Source of the DNA: Hymenobacter daecheongensis DSM 21074
GTDB lineage: Bacteria; Bacteroidota; Bacteroidia; Cytophagales; Hymenobacteraceae
Assembly: GCF_900141805.1 (NCBI RefSeq)
Contig: NZ_FQYN01000001.1
Location: 310,001-374,000, forward strand
Direction: 5' to 3'
DNA length: 64,000 nt
Of the stretch, positions 17,450-26,446 are shown piece by piece. Position 1 is the first letter of the stretch. Every line of letters starts with the position of its first letter. A model generated the notes under the pieces. It saw nothing but the letters and a program-made list of their open reading frames with translations. It ran no database searches and was not told the origin of the DNA. Position numbers and translations under genes: made by a program.

Positions 17450-18181
17450 ATGCCCCAACCCACCGCCACCGATACCCTTGCGCTGCTGCGCCACTTTGAG
17501 CGCTCCTTCGCCGATGCTACCCTGAGCGTGGCCGAAGCTCAGGATCTGCGCCGCCGGCTGGCGGCCCACGGCCTGCGGGGCACGGCGCTCGAACAGCTGC
17601 GCCACCAGCTGTTTGCTCTGGCGCGGGAGCGGTTCAACTCATTTCAGGATAAGGCCGCCATTGAGTGGCTGGAAGCGGCCAGCACGCTGCTGCTCCCCAC
17701 CGACTTGCCAGCGGCCGCAAGCCCCGTGGCAGTACGCAGCGAAGTGTTTTTCAGCCCCGGCACGGCGTGTGTAGATGCCATCCGAAACCTCATCGGGCAG
17801 GCGGCGCACCGACTTGAGGTGTGCGTATTCACCATTTCGGACGACCGGATTACGGCCGCGCTGCTGGCTGCTCATCGCCGGGGCGTAGCCGTGCGCCTGC
17901 TCACCGACAATGATAAGCTACTCGACAAAGGCTCCGATATTCGGGAGCTGCAAGCCGGCGGCCTACCGGTGCGCATCGACCGCACGGCCAACCACATGCA
18001 CCACAAATTTGCCGTGGCCGATAATCGCCGCGTGCTTACCGGCAGCTACAACTGGACCCGCTCGGCTGCGCTCTACAACCTGGAAAACCTGCTAATAACC
18101 GACGACCGGGCCGTGGTGCGCCGCTACACGGAAGAGTTTGAGCGGCTGTGGGCTGAGATGGCCCAGTTCGACCCCGCTTGA
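17450..18181 (+). CDS. Single-HKD phospholipase D-like / nuclease domain protein
   Basis: 243 residues. The C-terminal PLD domain (about 95-235) has one HxKxxxxD motif (H184, K186, D191 in MHHKFAVADNRRVLTGSYNW). There is also 'EVCVFTISDDRITAALLAAH', the usual first strand and helix. Single-HKD proteins of this type act as homodimers; members include the nuclease Nuc and mitochondrial cardiolipin hydrolase. The N-terminal 90 residues are helical, without a known domain and without a signal peptide. Which substrate (nucleic acid or phospholipid) is used cannot be decided. Confidence 0.82.
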   Translation: MPQPTATDTLALLRHFERSFADATLSVAEAQDLRRRLAAHGLRGTALEQLRHQLFALARERFNSFQDKAAIEWLEAASTLLLPTDLPAAASPVAVRSEVFFSPGTACVDAIRNLIGQAAHRLEVCVFTISDDRITAALLAAHRRGVAVRLLTDNDKLLDKGSDIRELQAGGLPVRIDRTANHMHHKFAVADNRRVLTGSYNWTRSAALYNLENLLITDDRAVVRRYTEEFERLWAEMAQFDPA

Positions 18182-18254
18182 TACTGCGCGAGTCGTGGAA
18201 AGTATCTTCTGCGGCAGCAAATCCTAACCAACCCAAGTTGCAACGTATCGAATA

Positions 18255-18361
18255 AAAGCCCCAGCGGGGCGACATGAATCGTTGAACGAAGTGTCGCCCC
18301 GCTGGGGCTTTGGTGCTATTTGCGACTAGTTTCGCTACCGATATTTCGCCCCGCTGGGGCT
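18255..18361. repeat. Family B inverted repeat, copy 1
   Basis: A 20-bp stem (AAAGCCCCAGCGGGGCGACA and its complement, 18255-18274 and 18292-18311) is followed by an extra half-arm at 18344-18361. The same module is found in the opposite order (half-arm, then hairpin) at 40938-41045. It lies between the convergent PLD-like and PA14 genes. Confidence 0.85.
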
Positions 18362-18393
18362 ACTGGGGCATGCTTCGCAACTTGGATAAACGA

Positions 18394-18451
18394 CTTCCGC
18401 CCCGGCAAGGCGACAACGGATAAACCGTTGGTCGCGCGGCCGGGGCGGAAG
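18394..18451 (-). terminator. Long hairpin after the PA14/ricin gene
   Basis: Outer stem CTTCCGCCCCGG / CCGGGGCGGAAG (18394-18405 with 18440-18451), inner stem GCGACAACGG / CCGTTGGTCGC. It starts 21 bp beyond the stop of the minus-strand gene. It has no long T run, so it may be a terminator of unusual form or a 3'-end protector. Confidence 0.55.
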
Positions 18452-18472
18452 CTGTTTGGGGCGAAAGCAGGG

Positions 18473-20014
18473 CTACTTGGCGGGTTCCTGCACGGCAGGT
18501 ATCTCCGCCGTGGGCCGCCGAATGCTCAAGGACTGCTTGGTAGTGGTGGCCCCCACGGTCAGGTTCAGGTTGTAGTCGCCGGCGGGCAGGCCGGTAAAGT
18601 CGAGCGTCTGGTGGTGCGCCCCGGAGGTCTGCCGCCGGTAGTCCGATACTTTCACGGCAATGCCGCGCTGATCGTACAGCACCCAGCCCAGCGGCATATC
18701 TTCCTTCAACTGATACGCCATCTGCAGCACGCCGGTGCTCGGGTTTGGGTACACGCTCATCTTGTTGGCTCCAATGGCGGGCACGTTGCCCATATCGGCC
18801 ATCAGCGGCGGCAGCTTTTCCACTACGGGCGTGAGCTTCCAGAGCTGGTTGTCCTTGCCCGAATAGCGCCACTGCTGCAGGCCGCCATCGGTAGAGTCCT
18901 TGTAGGTGAGGCCTTTGCGGCTGTGCTTGGCTATCACTTTCACGTAGCCGTCGCCCGCATCCTCAATCTGCCAGATCTGGTTGTTGCCACTGTAATAGGG
19001 CCACAGATCGAGCGGGGCCCCGTTGGAAGTGGAGCTGCCCAGCACTTCGAGCACTTTATTGCCGCCGGGCACCATCAGGCGGAAGTTGCCGCTGCCGGCA
19101 TTCTCCAGCCGCCACTGGGCCGCCACTTTCGGGCCGGTCTGCTGCTGGCCGGGAATGCGGCCGGTGCGGCTTTCGTCCATCACTTCCAGCGCTTTGCCGC
19201 TGGAGCGCACCGTGAGCGTATAAACGCCCGGTGTAACTACCACGGGCTCAGCGGGTGCGGGCTTGGGCGCGGGCGCGGGTTTGGCAACCGGCTCAGGCTT
19301 CACGCGGGCTGCCTTTTTGGCTGCCGGGGCCGCTACCGCTACAGCCGGAGCCGGGGCTGCCGGGGCCGCTTTGGGTGCTGGTGCCGGTGCGGGCTTAGGC
19401 GTGGCAGCCGCTTTGGCTACCGGCGTGCTGGTCACTACCGGGTCGGGGGTCATGGGCGAGCCGACGGGGTAGAGGTGCTCGGAAGGGATAATCTGGGCGC
19501 TCTGGCCCGGCGGAATCCATTGCAGCTCCACGCGGGCATCGCCTTCCTCGTCGTAGTATTCCAGCTTGATGGTGGTTTTTTCGCCGGCGGCCAGGTTCAC
19601 GCTGCCGCCTACGTTGTTGCCGCCGCCGTTGCCGTTCCAGGTGTCAATCACCTTTTTGCCGTTCACCCACAGGCGCAGGCCGTCATTCGACAGAATGGAG
19701 AAGCTGTAGCGCCCCGTGGTAGGGGCCGAAAGCAGGCCTTCCCAGCGGGCCGAAAAGTTGTCGGTGGGCAGGCCGGGAGCCGGCGAGCCCAGTCCCCACT
19801 GGAAGTCCACGGTCGAGTCGAGGCGCTTGAGCGTGGGGGCACCGGCCAGGCTGCCATTGCTGAAGTAGACGGCCGTGAGGCCCGTGCCCGCGCCCTGCGC
19901 TACGGCCGCCGTCCGGCGACCAGCGGGGCCGGAAGCGGCCGAAACGGAAGGTCCCGCCAGCATTCCGCCGGCCAGGCTTAGCCCAAGTACAGAGCTGAGT
20001 AGAAGGTGTCGCAC
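18473..20014 (-). CDS. Secreted PA14 and ricin-type lectin protein with T9SS sorting domain
   Basis: 513 residues. A signal peptide (about 1-26) is followed by a PA14 domain (about 42-180, with RYSFSILSNDGLRLWVNGKK). A long Ala/Pro/Lys linker (about 190-265) leads to a ricin-B-like carbohydrate-binding domain (about 268-400, with repeated 'NQIWQIEDAG' and 'NQLWKLTP' QxW motifs). The C-terminal T9SS type A sorting domain begins at MSVYPNPSTG (about 430). It is probably exported by T9SS and attached to or released from the outer surface, where it may bind glycans. I see no catalytic domain. A -7-like box TAACTTTC is at 20048-20055. Confidence 0.85.
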   Translation of the reverse strand: MRHLLLSSVLGLSLAGGMLAGPSVSAASGPAGRRTAAVAQGAGTGLTAVYFSNGSLAGAPTLKRLDSTVDFQWGLGSPAPGLPTDNFSARWEGLLSAPTTGRYSFSILSNDGLRLWVNGKKVIDTWNGNGGGNNVGGSVNLAAGEKTTIKLEYYDEEGDARVELQWIPPGQSAQIIPSEHLYPVGSPMTPDPVVTSTPVAKAAATPKPAPAPAPKAAPAAPAPAVAVAAPAAKKAARVKPEPVAKPAPAPKPAPAEPVVVTPGVYTLTVRSSGKALEVMDESRTGRIPGQQQTGPKVAAQWRLENAGSGNFRLMVPGGNKVLEVLGSSTSNGAPLDLWPYYSGNNQIWQIEDAGDGYVKVIAKHSRKGLTYKDSTDGGLQQWRYSGKDNQLWKLTPVVEKLPPLMADMGNVPAIGANKMSVYPNPSTGVLQMAYQLKEDMPLGWVLYDQRGIAVKVSDYRRQTSGAHHQTLDFTGLPAGDYNLNLTVGATTTKQSLSIRRPTAEIPAVQEPAK

Positions 20015-20272
20015 GGTATAAAAAAGAGTTGAATGAACGAATCAAGCGAAAGTTACGACAGTCCGGCACAGCTTGCCAGATAATTCCCACTGGGCTCGGG
20101 CATTTGACTGCACCGATACCAGGACAATATAAATCATTCCGCCCGTATAGTTCGCACCGGGCCGGTTGTTTAGCTTGCCTGCCACCGGCAAAATGTTGAG
20201 CTTACCAGCCCTCATTTGGCCATATTTGGCCTTTTTAAGCGGCATTATGCCCGTATTTTATTATCTTTTGCA

Positions 20273-20767
20273 ATGACAAAATCTGATACTGCCACTTACC
20301 TGTCTTCGCCTCTGGGCACGGTTGAGCTACGCGGCTCCGAGGCGGGCCTGTCAGCCGTCAGCTTTCTGAACGAGCCGGTGGCAGCCACCGCGCCGGCTGC
20401 CGTGCCCGACTGCCTGCGGGAAGCTCACCGCCAAGTGCGGGCCTACTTTGGCCGCGAGCTGCACACGTTCGATCTGCGCTACGACGTAGCGCGGGGCACC
20501 GATTTTCAGCGGCAGGTGTGGGCGGCGCTGCTGGGCGTAGGCTACGGGCGCACGGCTTCCTACCTGGATTTGGCGCGGCAGCTGGGCAATCCCGGCGCGG
20601 TGCGGGCCGTGGGCGCGGCCAACAGGCAAAACCCGCTGGGGCTGGTGTGGCCCTGCCACCGCATCATTGGGGCCAACGGCACGCTTACAGGCTACGCCGG
20701 CGGGCTGTGGCGCAAAAAGTGGCTGCTGGCCTTCGAGCAGCCGGTGGCGCAGGCGGAGCTGTTTTAG
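20273..20767 (+). CDS. ogt: Methylated-DNA--protein-cysteine methyltransferase
   Basis: 164 residues from the ATG at 20273; an in-frame upstream ATG at 20216 adds 19 residues that do not match the family. It repairs O6-methylguanine by irreversible transfer of the methyl group to its own cysteine. The active site PCHRIIG (C128) is intact. The wing-helix part GYGRTASYLDLARQLGNP and 'AVGAANRQNPLGLVWPCHR' are canonical. The short N-terminal domain and lack of an AraC part make it Ogt-like rather than Ada. It is followed closely by the convergent esterase gene. Confidence 0.93.
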   Translation: MTKSDTATYLSSPLGTVELRGSEAGLSAVSFLNEPVAATAPAAVPDCLREAHRQVRAYFGRELHTFDLRYDVARGTDFQRQVWAALLGVGYGRTASYLDLARQLGNPGAVRAVGAANRQNPLGLVWPCHRIIGANGTLTGYAGGLWRKKWLLAFEQPVAQAELF

Positions 20768-20781
20768 CCCGGCCCGCGCTG

Positions 20782-21657
20782 CTACGCGCCCACCATTTTC
20801 AGCAGCTCCCGATAGATGATATTGTGCTGCCAATACAGCTGCAGCACCATCGGAACGTGCTTTTTGCCGGGCAATACCGTGAAATGGGGCGCGTGGCCCA
20901 GCTCCCGCAGGCGCTGCCGGAACCGCTCGCTACTGTAGCTGATGGAAGGGTAAGTTTGGCCGCCCACGAAGATGACAAACGGCGGGCTGGCTGCCGTTAC
21001 GTGGTATTGCGGAGCCATGGCTTTCCACACGGCGGGGTCTTTGCCGAAGGGAATGAGGTACTGCTCGTCGCCGGGGTACTGCATCTTTTTCAGGTAGTCG
21101 TACATGTCGAGGCCGGCGGGGTCGTCGAGCAGGGTGCCGCGCACGGGGTTCTGGGCCAGGCCGTGGCGGGCGAACAGGGCATCATCGGTGGCCAGCAGGG
21201 CGGCCAGGCCGCCGCCGGCCGAGTGGCCCATCAGGTAGAGGCGCTGGGGGTCGCCGCCGTAGTCGGCAATGTGCTGCACCACCCAAGCGGTGGCGCGGGC
21301 GCAGTCATCGGCCATGGCGGGCACCAGCACGTCGGGGGCCAGGCGGTAGTTGATGATAACGGCCACCACGCCCTGCTTTGCCAGCCGGCGGCCAATGAAG
21401 GAATAAAAATCTTTGCTGCCGCTGGTCCAGCTGCCGCCATGAATGAAGAGGACCACCGGTCGGGGTGCGGCGGCCTGGGCGCGGGGCGCATACACGTCGA
21501 GGCGGTGGCGCTCGGTGTCGAAAGCGGGGTCGGAGGCGGGCACGTAGGCCAGGTCGGCGGTGCGGCGGCTGGGGCGGGCCACGGCCAGCTCATTGGCCCC
21601 AAACAGCAGCAGAAGCAGCAGGAGCCCGGCGGGCAATAGCAGAAAGCGGAAGATCAT
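20782..21657 (-). CDS. Alpha/beta hydrolase (esterase/lipase family)
   Basis: 291 residues from the ATG at 21657, which begins a signal anchor (MIFRFLLLPAGLLLLLLLFG); the 5' extension to 21753 was rejected as non-native. Hydrolase marks are the oxyanion HGGSW (73-77), the nucleophile S146 in GHSAGGG, and a C-terminal histidine in GKKHVPM. The arrangement is that of BD-FAE/carboxylesterase-type enzymes ('LDVYAP' then HGG). It is probably periplasmic or membrane-attached. The substrate is unknown. Confidence 0.85.
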   Translation of the reverse strand: MIFRFLLLPAGLLLLLLLFGANELAVARPSRRTADLAYVPASDPAFDTERHRLDVYAPRAQAAAPRPVVLFIHGGSWTSGSKDFYSFIGRRLAKQGVVAVIINYRLAPDVLVPAMADDCARATAWVVQHIADYGGDPQRLYLMGHSAGGGLAALLATDDALFARHGLAQNPVRGTLLDDPAGLDMYDYLKKMQYPGDEQYLIPFGKDPAVWKAMAPQYHVTAASPPFVIFVGGQTYPSISYSSERFRQRLRELGHAPHFTVLPGKKHVPMVLQLYWQHNIIYRELLKMVGA

Positions 21658-21886
21658 ACGGAAAGAAGAAAAGCGGGCTGCGCGGCCGGCTCTGGGCTGC
21701 CGCACCCCGGCATATACCGCCCAACGGCCCGGCGCGGATTGGGCGCGCCCCAAAAAAAGGCGTCGGTTAGCCCAACGCGCCGGCCCATACTAGGTTGCCG
21801 CGGGCGGCGTTATATTTGCCATAAGCCCCAGCCCCCGGATGGTCGGGTCGTTTTTTCAACTCCGCTTTTTACCTGTTTCCTGTTTC

Positions 21887-22609
21887 ATGAAATATTACGT
21901 GTTGCTGCTGGCCCTGCTGCTGGGCTTGGGTGGCGGGCCGGCCCAGGCTCAGCGCAAAAGCAAAATAAAAGTGAAGAGCGGGGCCGCGCCGGCCAGCGCC
22001 GCCAACCGCCTGCTGCCGTTGTTCGGCGGCCTTTCCGTGGCCGAAGCCGAGGCCCTGATGGGCTCCGCCTTTTTGGCCGGCATCGACCGCAGCTTTGCCT
22101 CGCGCCCCGAGGCCAGCGCGTTTTTCTCCACCAAAGGCTACGAGTATCTGGCCGAAGGCAAAGCCGATACGGCCCTCTACCGCTTCAACCTGGCCTGGCT
22201 GCTCGATCAGAAAAACCCTGAGGCCTACCACGGTCTGGGCGTCATCAGCAGCAGCCAGCCCACGCCCGACGAGGCCATCAGTCTGCTGACCCAGGGCCTG
22301 ACCGTGGCTCCTGCCAACGCTGCCCTGCTGAGTGACTTAGGAACCAGTTACCTGATTCGCTACCGGCAAACCCAGAAGAAGAAAGACCTTGCCCAGGGCA
22401 TGCTGTATCTGGAGCAGGCCACCACCACCGACCCCACCAACGCCGCCGCGTGGCAGCAGCTGGCGCAAGGCTATTTTTTGCGGGCGGAATATCCTAAAGC
22501 GTGGGAAGCCGTACACAAAGGGCAGGCGCTGAGCATGACCAGCATCGACTTCGAGTTCATCGGCGAGCTGCAGGCCAAGCTGCCTGATCCGCAGGGAATG
22601 TTCAAATAA
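21887..22609 (+). CDS. Secreted tetratricopeptide-repeat protein
   Basis: 240 residues from the ATG at 21887 (MKYYVLLLALLLGLGGGPAQ), a signal peptide cleaved after AQA. The in-frame upstream ATG at 21839 was rejected because it would bury the signal. Three to four TPR-like helix pairs occur from about residue 85 (GYEYLAEGKADTALYRFNLA; NPEAYHGLGVISSSQPTPDE; NAAAWQQLAQGYFLRAEYPK). It is a probable protein-interaction scaffold in the periplasm. A -7-like box TATATTTG is at 21811-21818 but has no well-spaced TTTG. Confidence 0.75.
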   Translation: MKYYVLLLALLLGLGGGPAQAQRKSKIKVKSGAAPASAANRLLPLFGGLSVAEAEALMGSAFLAGIDRSFASRPEASAFFSTKGYEYLAEGKADTALYRFNLAWLLDQKNPEAYHGLGVISSSQPTPDEAISLLTQGLTVAPANAALLSDLGTSYLIRYRQTQKKKDLAQGMLYLEQATTTDPTNAAAWQQLAQGYFLRAEYPKAWEAVHKGQALSMTSIDFEFIGELQAKLPDPQGMFK

Positions 22610-22693
22610 ACGGCTGGGCTGGCCCGTTACAGGAGTGCCGCCGGCCGCGCCAAGCGCCGTGCCGACCTGCTCCTCACCCATTGCCAGCCGCCC

Positions 22694-23440
22694 ATGCACT
22701 ACCGTCCTTTGCTCCTCAGCGCCAGCGCTTTGCTACTGGCATGCCTTTCGACCCACACCGCTACTGCGCAGGAAACAGCGGAGCGCCGCAAGCGCCACTA
22801 CACCGCCCAGGCCCGCCCCTACTACCGCGGCCCCGTGCGCTTCACGCTGGGCGGGGGCGTAGCCCTCTACAACGGCGACCTGGCCGAAAACCTAGCCAAC
22901 AACCTTCCCGGCCCCAGCGGCAGCCTGGGCCTGCTGTACATGGTGCGTCCCCACCTGGTGGTCGGCGGCGAGTTCACTTATTTTCAGCTGGGGGCCAAAG
23001 ACCAGCTGCCCGAGCGCGGCCTGGCTTTTCAGGGCCGCAACGAGTCGTTGGTGGGGTTTGTGCGCTACGAGCTGCTGCGCGATGAAGGCGAATATGCCGG
23101 GGCCCGCAGCCCGGCGGCCCTCATCAAACCTTATGTGAAAGCCGGGCTGGGTTTCCTGCTTTACAACCCCAAAGCCTACCGCGGCAACCTGCGCCCCACG
23201 CCCAGCACCGAGTATCTGCCGCCCGAGGTGAACGACTATCCGGCTACCGCCATCGTAGCGCCCGTGGGGCTGGGGCTGGTTTTCCGGCTCACGCCCAAGC
23301 TGAACGCCACGGCCGAAGGAGCCTACTACTTCACCACCACCGACCGCCTCGACGACGTGAGCCAGCGCGGCAACGCCAGCCTGAAAGACGGCTACGGCCT
23401 GGTAGAGTTGAAGCTGGAATACGCACCCTGGGGCCGCTGA
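22694..23440 (+). CDS. Outer-membrane beta-barrel protein (DUF6089-like)
   Basis: 248 residues with a signal peptide (about 1-25, ending TATAQ). The mature protein has alternating amphipathic strands such as RFTLGGGVALYNGDL, VVGGEFTYFQLGAKD and GLGLVFRLTPKLNATAEGAY, and ends in an aromatic-rich strand. 'GGVALYNGDL' near residues 52-61 is characteristic of DUF6089-like eight-stranded barrels in Bacteroidota. The role is unknown. It is followed by a strong bidirectional terminator shared with the convergent protease gene. Confidence 0.75.
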   Translation: MHYRPLLLSASALLLACLSTHTATAQETAERRKRHYTAQARPYYRGPVRFTLGGGVALYNGDLAENLANNLPGPSGSLGLLYMVRPHLVVGGEFTYFQLGAKDQLPERGLAFQGRNESLVGFVRYELLRDEGEYAGARSPAALIKPYVKAGLGFLLYNPKAYRGNLRPTPSTEYLPPEVNDYPATAIVAPVGLGLVFRLTPKLNATAEGAYYFTTTDRLDDVSQRGNASLKDGYGLVELKLEYAPWGR

Positions 23441-23469
23441 ACATCCTGCTTTCAGTTTGAATGCAACAC

Positions 23470-23502
23470 AAAAAAAGGCCCGTCGGATGACGGGCCTTTT
23501 TG
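23470..23502. terminator. Bidirectional terminator between convergent genes
   Basis: AAAAAAGGCCCGTC-GGAT-GACGGGCCTTTTT: an 11-bp GC-rich stem with A and T runs on both sides, able to stop transcription from both neighbours. Confidence 0.92.
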
Positions 23503-23543
23503 GTTAAGTACTGTCGGCAAATTAGTTACCGGCAGGATACACT

Positions 23544-26039
23544 TTACTGCTTGATAAAGCGCTGGTGGAACACTTTCTGGCCGTCGCTCACCGTGAGCGT
23601 GTACATGCCTTTGGCCAAACCAGCAATGTTAAGCTGGCCGTTGCCTTCGTAGCGGGCACCCGCCATGGCGGCACCGCGCACATCCAGCACCTGCACGGCT
23701 ACTGCTTCAGCGTTGCCGGGCAGGCTCAGGCGCAGCACGTCGGTGGCGGGGTTAGGATATACCTCCAGCACCTTGGCCTGCTCGTTGCCGATGGGCGTAC
23801 CATTGGTCAGGGAAGCATTGCCAGCCAGAGCACCGCCGGTGAGGGCCGCGCCGCCGGTGATGTTGACGGTGTAGTCTTCGGTTTCGCCGTAGCTGTAGGC
23901 GTTGCAGCTAGTGGTAGCCGAGGCGTCGCTCATTACGACGCGCATGCGGGTGTTGCCGCTCTTGGCCGTGGTGGGCACCGTGAACGTGCCGCTCAGGGTA
24001 GTGGTGCTGGCGCTGCTGCCGCTCACCACCAGCTCGCCGGCGTCGGTGAACAGGCCGTTCTGGTTGTAGTCGATGTAGACCTTCCAGTATTCGGTGTAAG
24101 CCGTTCCGGCATAGCCGGCCGAGAAGCTCACGGTCTGGGAAGTACCGGCACCGATGCTTGGAGCGGCCAGGGCCGTGCCGTTGTAGTAGCCGCCATCAGC
24201 ACCCGAGGTGCGGGCCAGCGTGCCGAGCTTCACGTAGTCGATGAACTCGTAAGCCACGCTGGTGCCTTTGCTGGTGCAATAGGTAACGGTGGTTGGGGGC
24301 GGCGTGGTGCCGCCGTAAGCTGCGCCAACACCCACTGCGAACCAGGCGTTGGTTACGGCAATTACCTGGGCCGAGCCGGCTCCGTAGAGGTCGGTAGCGG
24401 CCTGAATCGAGTAGGAGCGGGCCTGTGCGTAGGTCGAGGAAGCCACCATGTACACGCTTTCCATGCGGTAGGTGATTTTGGCCGCCGCATCGATGCCCAC
24501 GCCGGTTACGCTATACACGCCCCCGCCTTCGTTGGTACCCGCCTTGCCGACGGTCAGGATGTAGAACCAGTGGTTGAGCACGCCCGAGTTGGTGTGCACG
24601 CCGCCCTGGTCATTGGCGTTCGAAGGAGCCGTAGTAGTGGGCACCCAGTACTGGCCTTTATAATAAGCTGGCTGGCCCAAGGACTTGGGGTCGCTCATGG
24701 AGCGCAATGCGGCCTGCTGCTTGTCGATTTCTTCGCCGATCAGCCAGGTGCTCTTGGCCTTAACGCCGCCCGAGGTAAAGCCCAGCGTATTGACGGCGTA
24801 CGCCTCAATAGCCGCCCCCCAGATGTCGGACAGGCCTTCGTTCATGGCCCCCGATTCGTTGGCGTACGTCAGGTTAGCCGTCTTTTCGCACACGGCGTGG
24901 CCGATTTCGTGGCCGCACACGTCCAGCGAGGTGAGGGGGCGGAAGCGCGTGGCGCCGTCGCCGTAGGTCATCACCGAGCCGTTCCAGTAGGCATTTTCGT
25001 AGCCAACGGCCGTGGTGGGCGTGTCGTCGAAATGAACGTAGCTTTTGATTTTAGCCCCGGCGTTGTCGTAGCTGTTGCGGCCGTGGATGTTCTTCCAGTA
25101 ATCGTAGGTAGCCTGGGCGCCAATGTGGGCGTCGCCGGCCACGTTGTCGAAGTTGGCGTTGTTGTATTCGGTCCAGCTGTTGTCGGCGTCGATGAAATCG
25201 GTGGCAGCGGTGTAGCTGTTGCCCTTTTTGCAGTTGTAGGTTTCAATGCCCAGGCCGCGGGTGGCGCCTTCGCGCAGGAAGTAGCCGCCGGTAGTAGTGC
25301 CGTCGGTGAAGGAGCGCGAGCCGCTATACGCCGTGGCGAAAGTGCCCGTGGCACCCACGTGCTTGATGATGGCATCCTGCGCCACTACTTGGCCCGTGTG
25401 CGCATCTACGTAGATGTAGGCGCGGCTGATGGGCAGCTGGGCATACACGTTGAACTTCCAGGCCAGCGCCGACTTGCCCGACGTCTGGTTCTCAACAATA
25501 ACTAGTTCACCTTTAGGTAGATACGTAGCCCCCGGGTCCTTCTCCTGCTGCTTCAGGCCGGCCTCTTCGCGGGCATCCTGCCACATATACTTGCTGGCTC
25601 CCACGAAGCGCAGGGCGCTCTGCAGGGCGCTGGCGGCATTCACGGTCGGCGTCACGCTCAGGCCGCGGATATGCTCAATCTTGCCCGTCATGGTCTCCAC
25701 TTTGCCGGCCCGGGCGTGCAGCGAGTAGGTGGCGTGCTCTACCTTAATCCCCTTGAAATACTGCTGGTACTTCTCGTGCACGAAGCCGAGCTGATCGGTT
25801 TCGGTTTTGGCGCGCAGCATCTGGTCGTCGTTGGTCAGCTGAAGCTGCTCCACAAAGGCCTTACGGGCATCGTTGAGGGTATAGGGCGCACTCTCGGCGC
25901 GGAAGGCTACCAGCTCGGGGGTGCCATCGGCCGCCATCACTTTCTCCTGCACTTTGGCCGCCATATCCTGGGCGTGGGCAGCAGAGCAAATGAGACTACC
26001 GGTTAGCAGCAGCGCAACGGAAGGGTACTTTTTGATCAT
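23544..26039 (-). CDS. M4 family (thermolysin-like) metallopeptidase with GEVED and T9SS domains
   Basis: 831 residues from the ATG at 26039 (MIKKYPSVALLLTGSLICSA); the 31-residue 5' extension was rejected. Domains: signal peptide; FTP/PepSY propeptide (about 45-220); M4 catalytic domain (about 230-615) with HEIGH (H377, E378, H381) and the third zinc ligand E401 in NESGAMNEGLSDIWG; GEVED domain (about 640-740, ending YGETEDYTV); T9SS type A sorting domain from VYPNPATDVL. It is a secreted protease for extracellular protein degradation, presumably self-processed. It is monocistronic. Confidence 0.93.
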   Translation of the reverse strand: MIKKYPSVALLLTGSLICSAAHAQDMAAKVQEKVMAADGTPELVAFRAESAPYTLNDARKAFVEQLQLTNDDQMLRAKTETDQLGFVHEKYQQYFKGIKVEHATYSLHARAGKVETMTGKIEHIRGLSVTPTVNAASALQSALRFVGASKYMWQDAREEAGLKQQEKDPGATYLPKGELVIVENQTSGKSALAWKFNVYAQLPISRAYIYVDAHTGQVVAQDAIIKHVGATGTFATAYSGSRSFTDGTTTGGYFLREGATRGLGIETYNCKKGNSYTAATDFIDADNSWTEYNNANFDNVAGDAHIGAQATYDYWKNIHGRNSYDNAGAKIKSYVHFDDTPTTAVGYENAYWNGSVMTYGDGATRFRPLTSLDVCGHEIGHAVCEKTANLTYANESGAMNEGLSDIWGAAIEAYAVNTLGFTSGGVKAKSTWLIGEEIDKQQAALRSMSDPKSLGQPAYYKGQYWVPTTTAPSNANDQGGVHTNSGVLNHWFYILTVGKAGTNEGGGVYSVTGVGIDAAAKITYRMESVYMVASSTYAQARSYSIQAATDLYGAGSAQVIAVTNAWFAVGVGAAYGGTTPPPTTVTYCTSKGTSVAYEFIDYVKLGTLARTSGADGGYYNGTALAAPSIGAGTSQTVSFSAGYAGTAYTEYWKVYIDYNQNGLFTDAGELVVSGSSASTTTLSGTFTVPTTAKSGNTRMRVVMSDASATTSCNAYSYGETEDYTVNITGGAALTGGALAGNASLTNGTPIGNEQAKVLEVYPNPATDVLRLSLPGNAEAVAVQVLDVRGAAMAGARYEGNGQLNIAGLAKGMYTLTVSDGQKVFHQRFIKQ

Positions 26040-26446
26040 GTAAGTGTAGTTGGGTAGTGAAAAGAGTGTGGTAAGCGGCCCGGCAACTGCTAAGCGACGG
26101 CAAGGTAGTAATTTTGTAATTTTTAATCCCATTTATTGATATTTCTCACAATCAAACCAACTTATAATTAACAATTCAGCAAAAATATAGCCCAGATTAA
26201 ATATGGATTAAAATGCTGAACTGCTGAGCTAAACGCTATATTCCGGCCATACTCCTATTTTTGTGCTGCCGGCCGCAGCACAAAATCTTACACATTCTCT
26301 CTGGCCGCCCCGCACTGGTTGCACGTATCGGTGGTGGTGCGGGCACTGCCAACAGCAGCCGGTAAGTTCTGTCGGCGCAACCCGCTATTTTCCTCTGCCA
26401 TCGCGGCTCTTGCCGCTGCAATTTTCTTCGCCCTATAATTAAGTAT
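26040..26446. other. AT-rich intergenic region between divergent genes
   Basis: 407 bp between the divergent M4 protease and SDR starts. The section 26105-26230 is unusually AT-rich for this genome and probably holds the protease promoter. I find no exact TTTG-N19-TAnnTTTG match; the closest -7 candidate is TACCTTGC on the minus strand near 26107. No RNA gene or ORF is supported here. Confidence 0.5.

Noticed and set aside
18320..19981. 553-codon plus-strand frame across the PA14/ricin gene
   Set aside because: Gly/Arg/His-rich shadow frame; the minus strand has a signal peptide and three recognised domains.
23565..25505. 646-codon plus-strand frame opposite the M4 protease
   Set aside because: Valine/Ala/Gly/His-rich shadow; the protease has complete motifs on the other strand.
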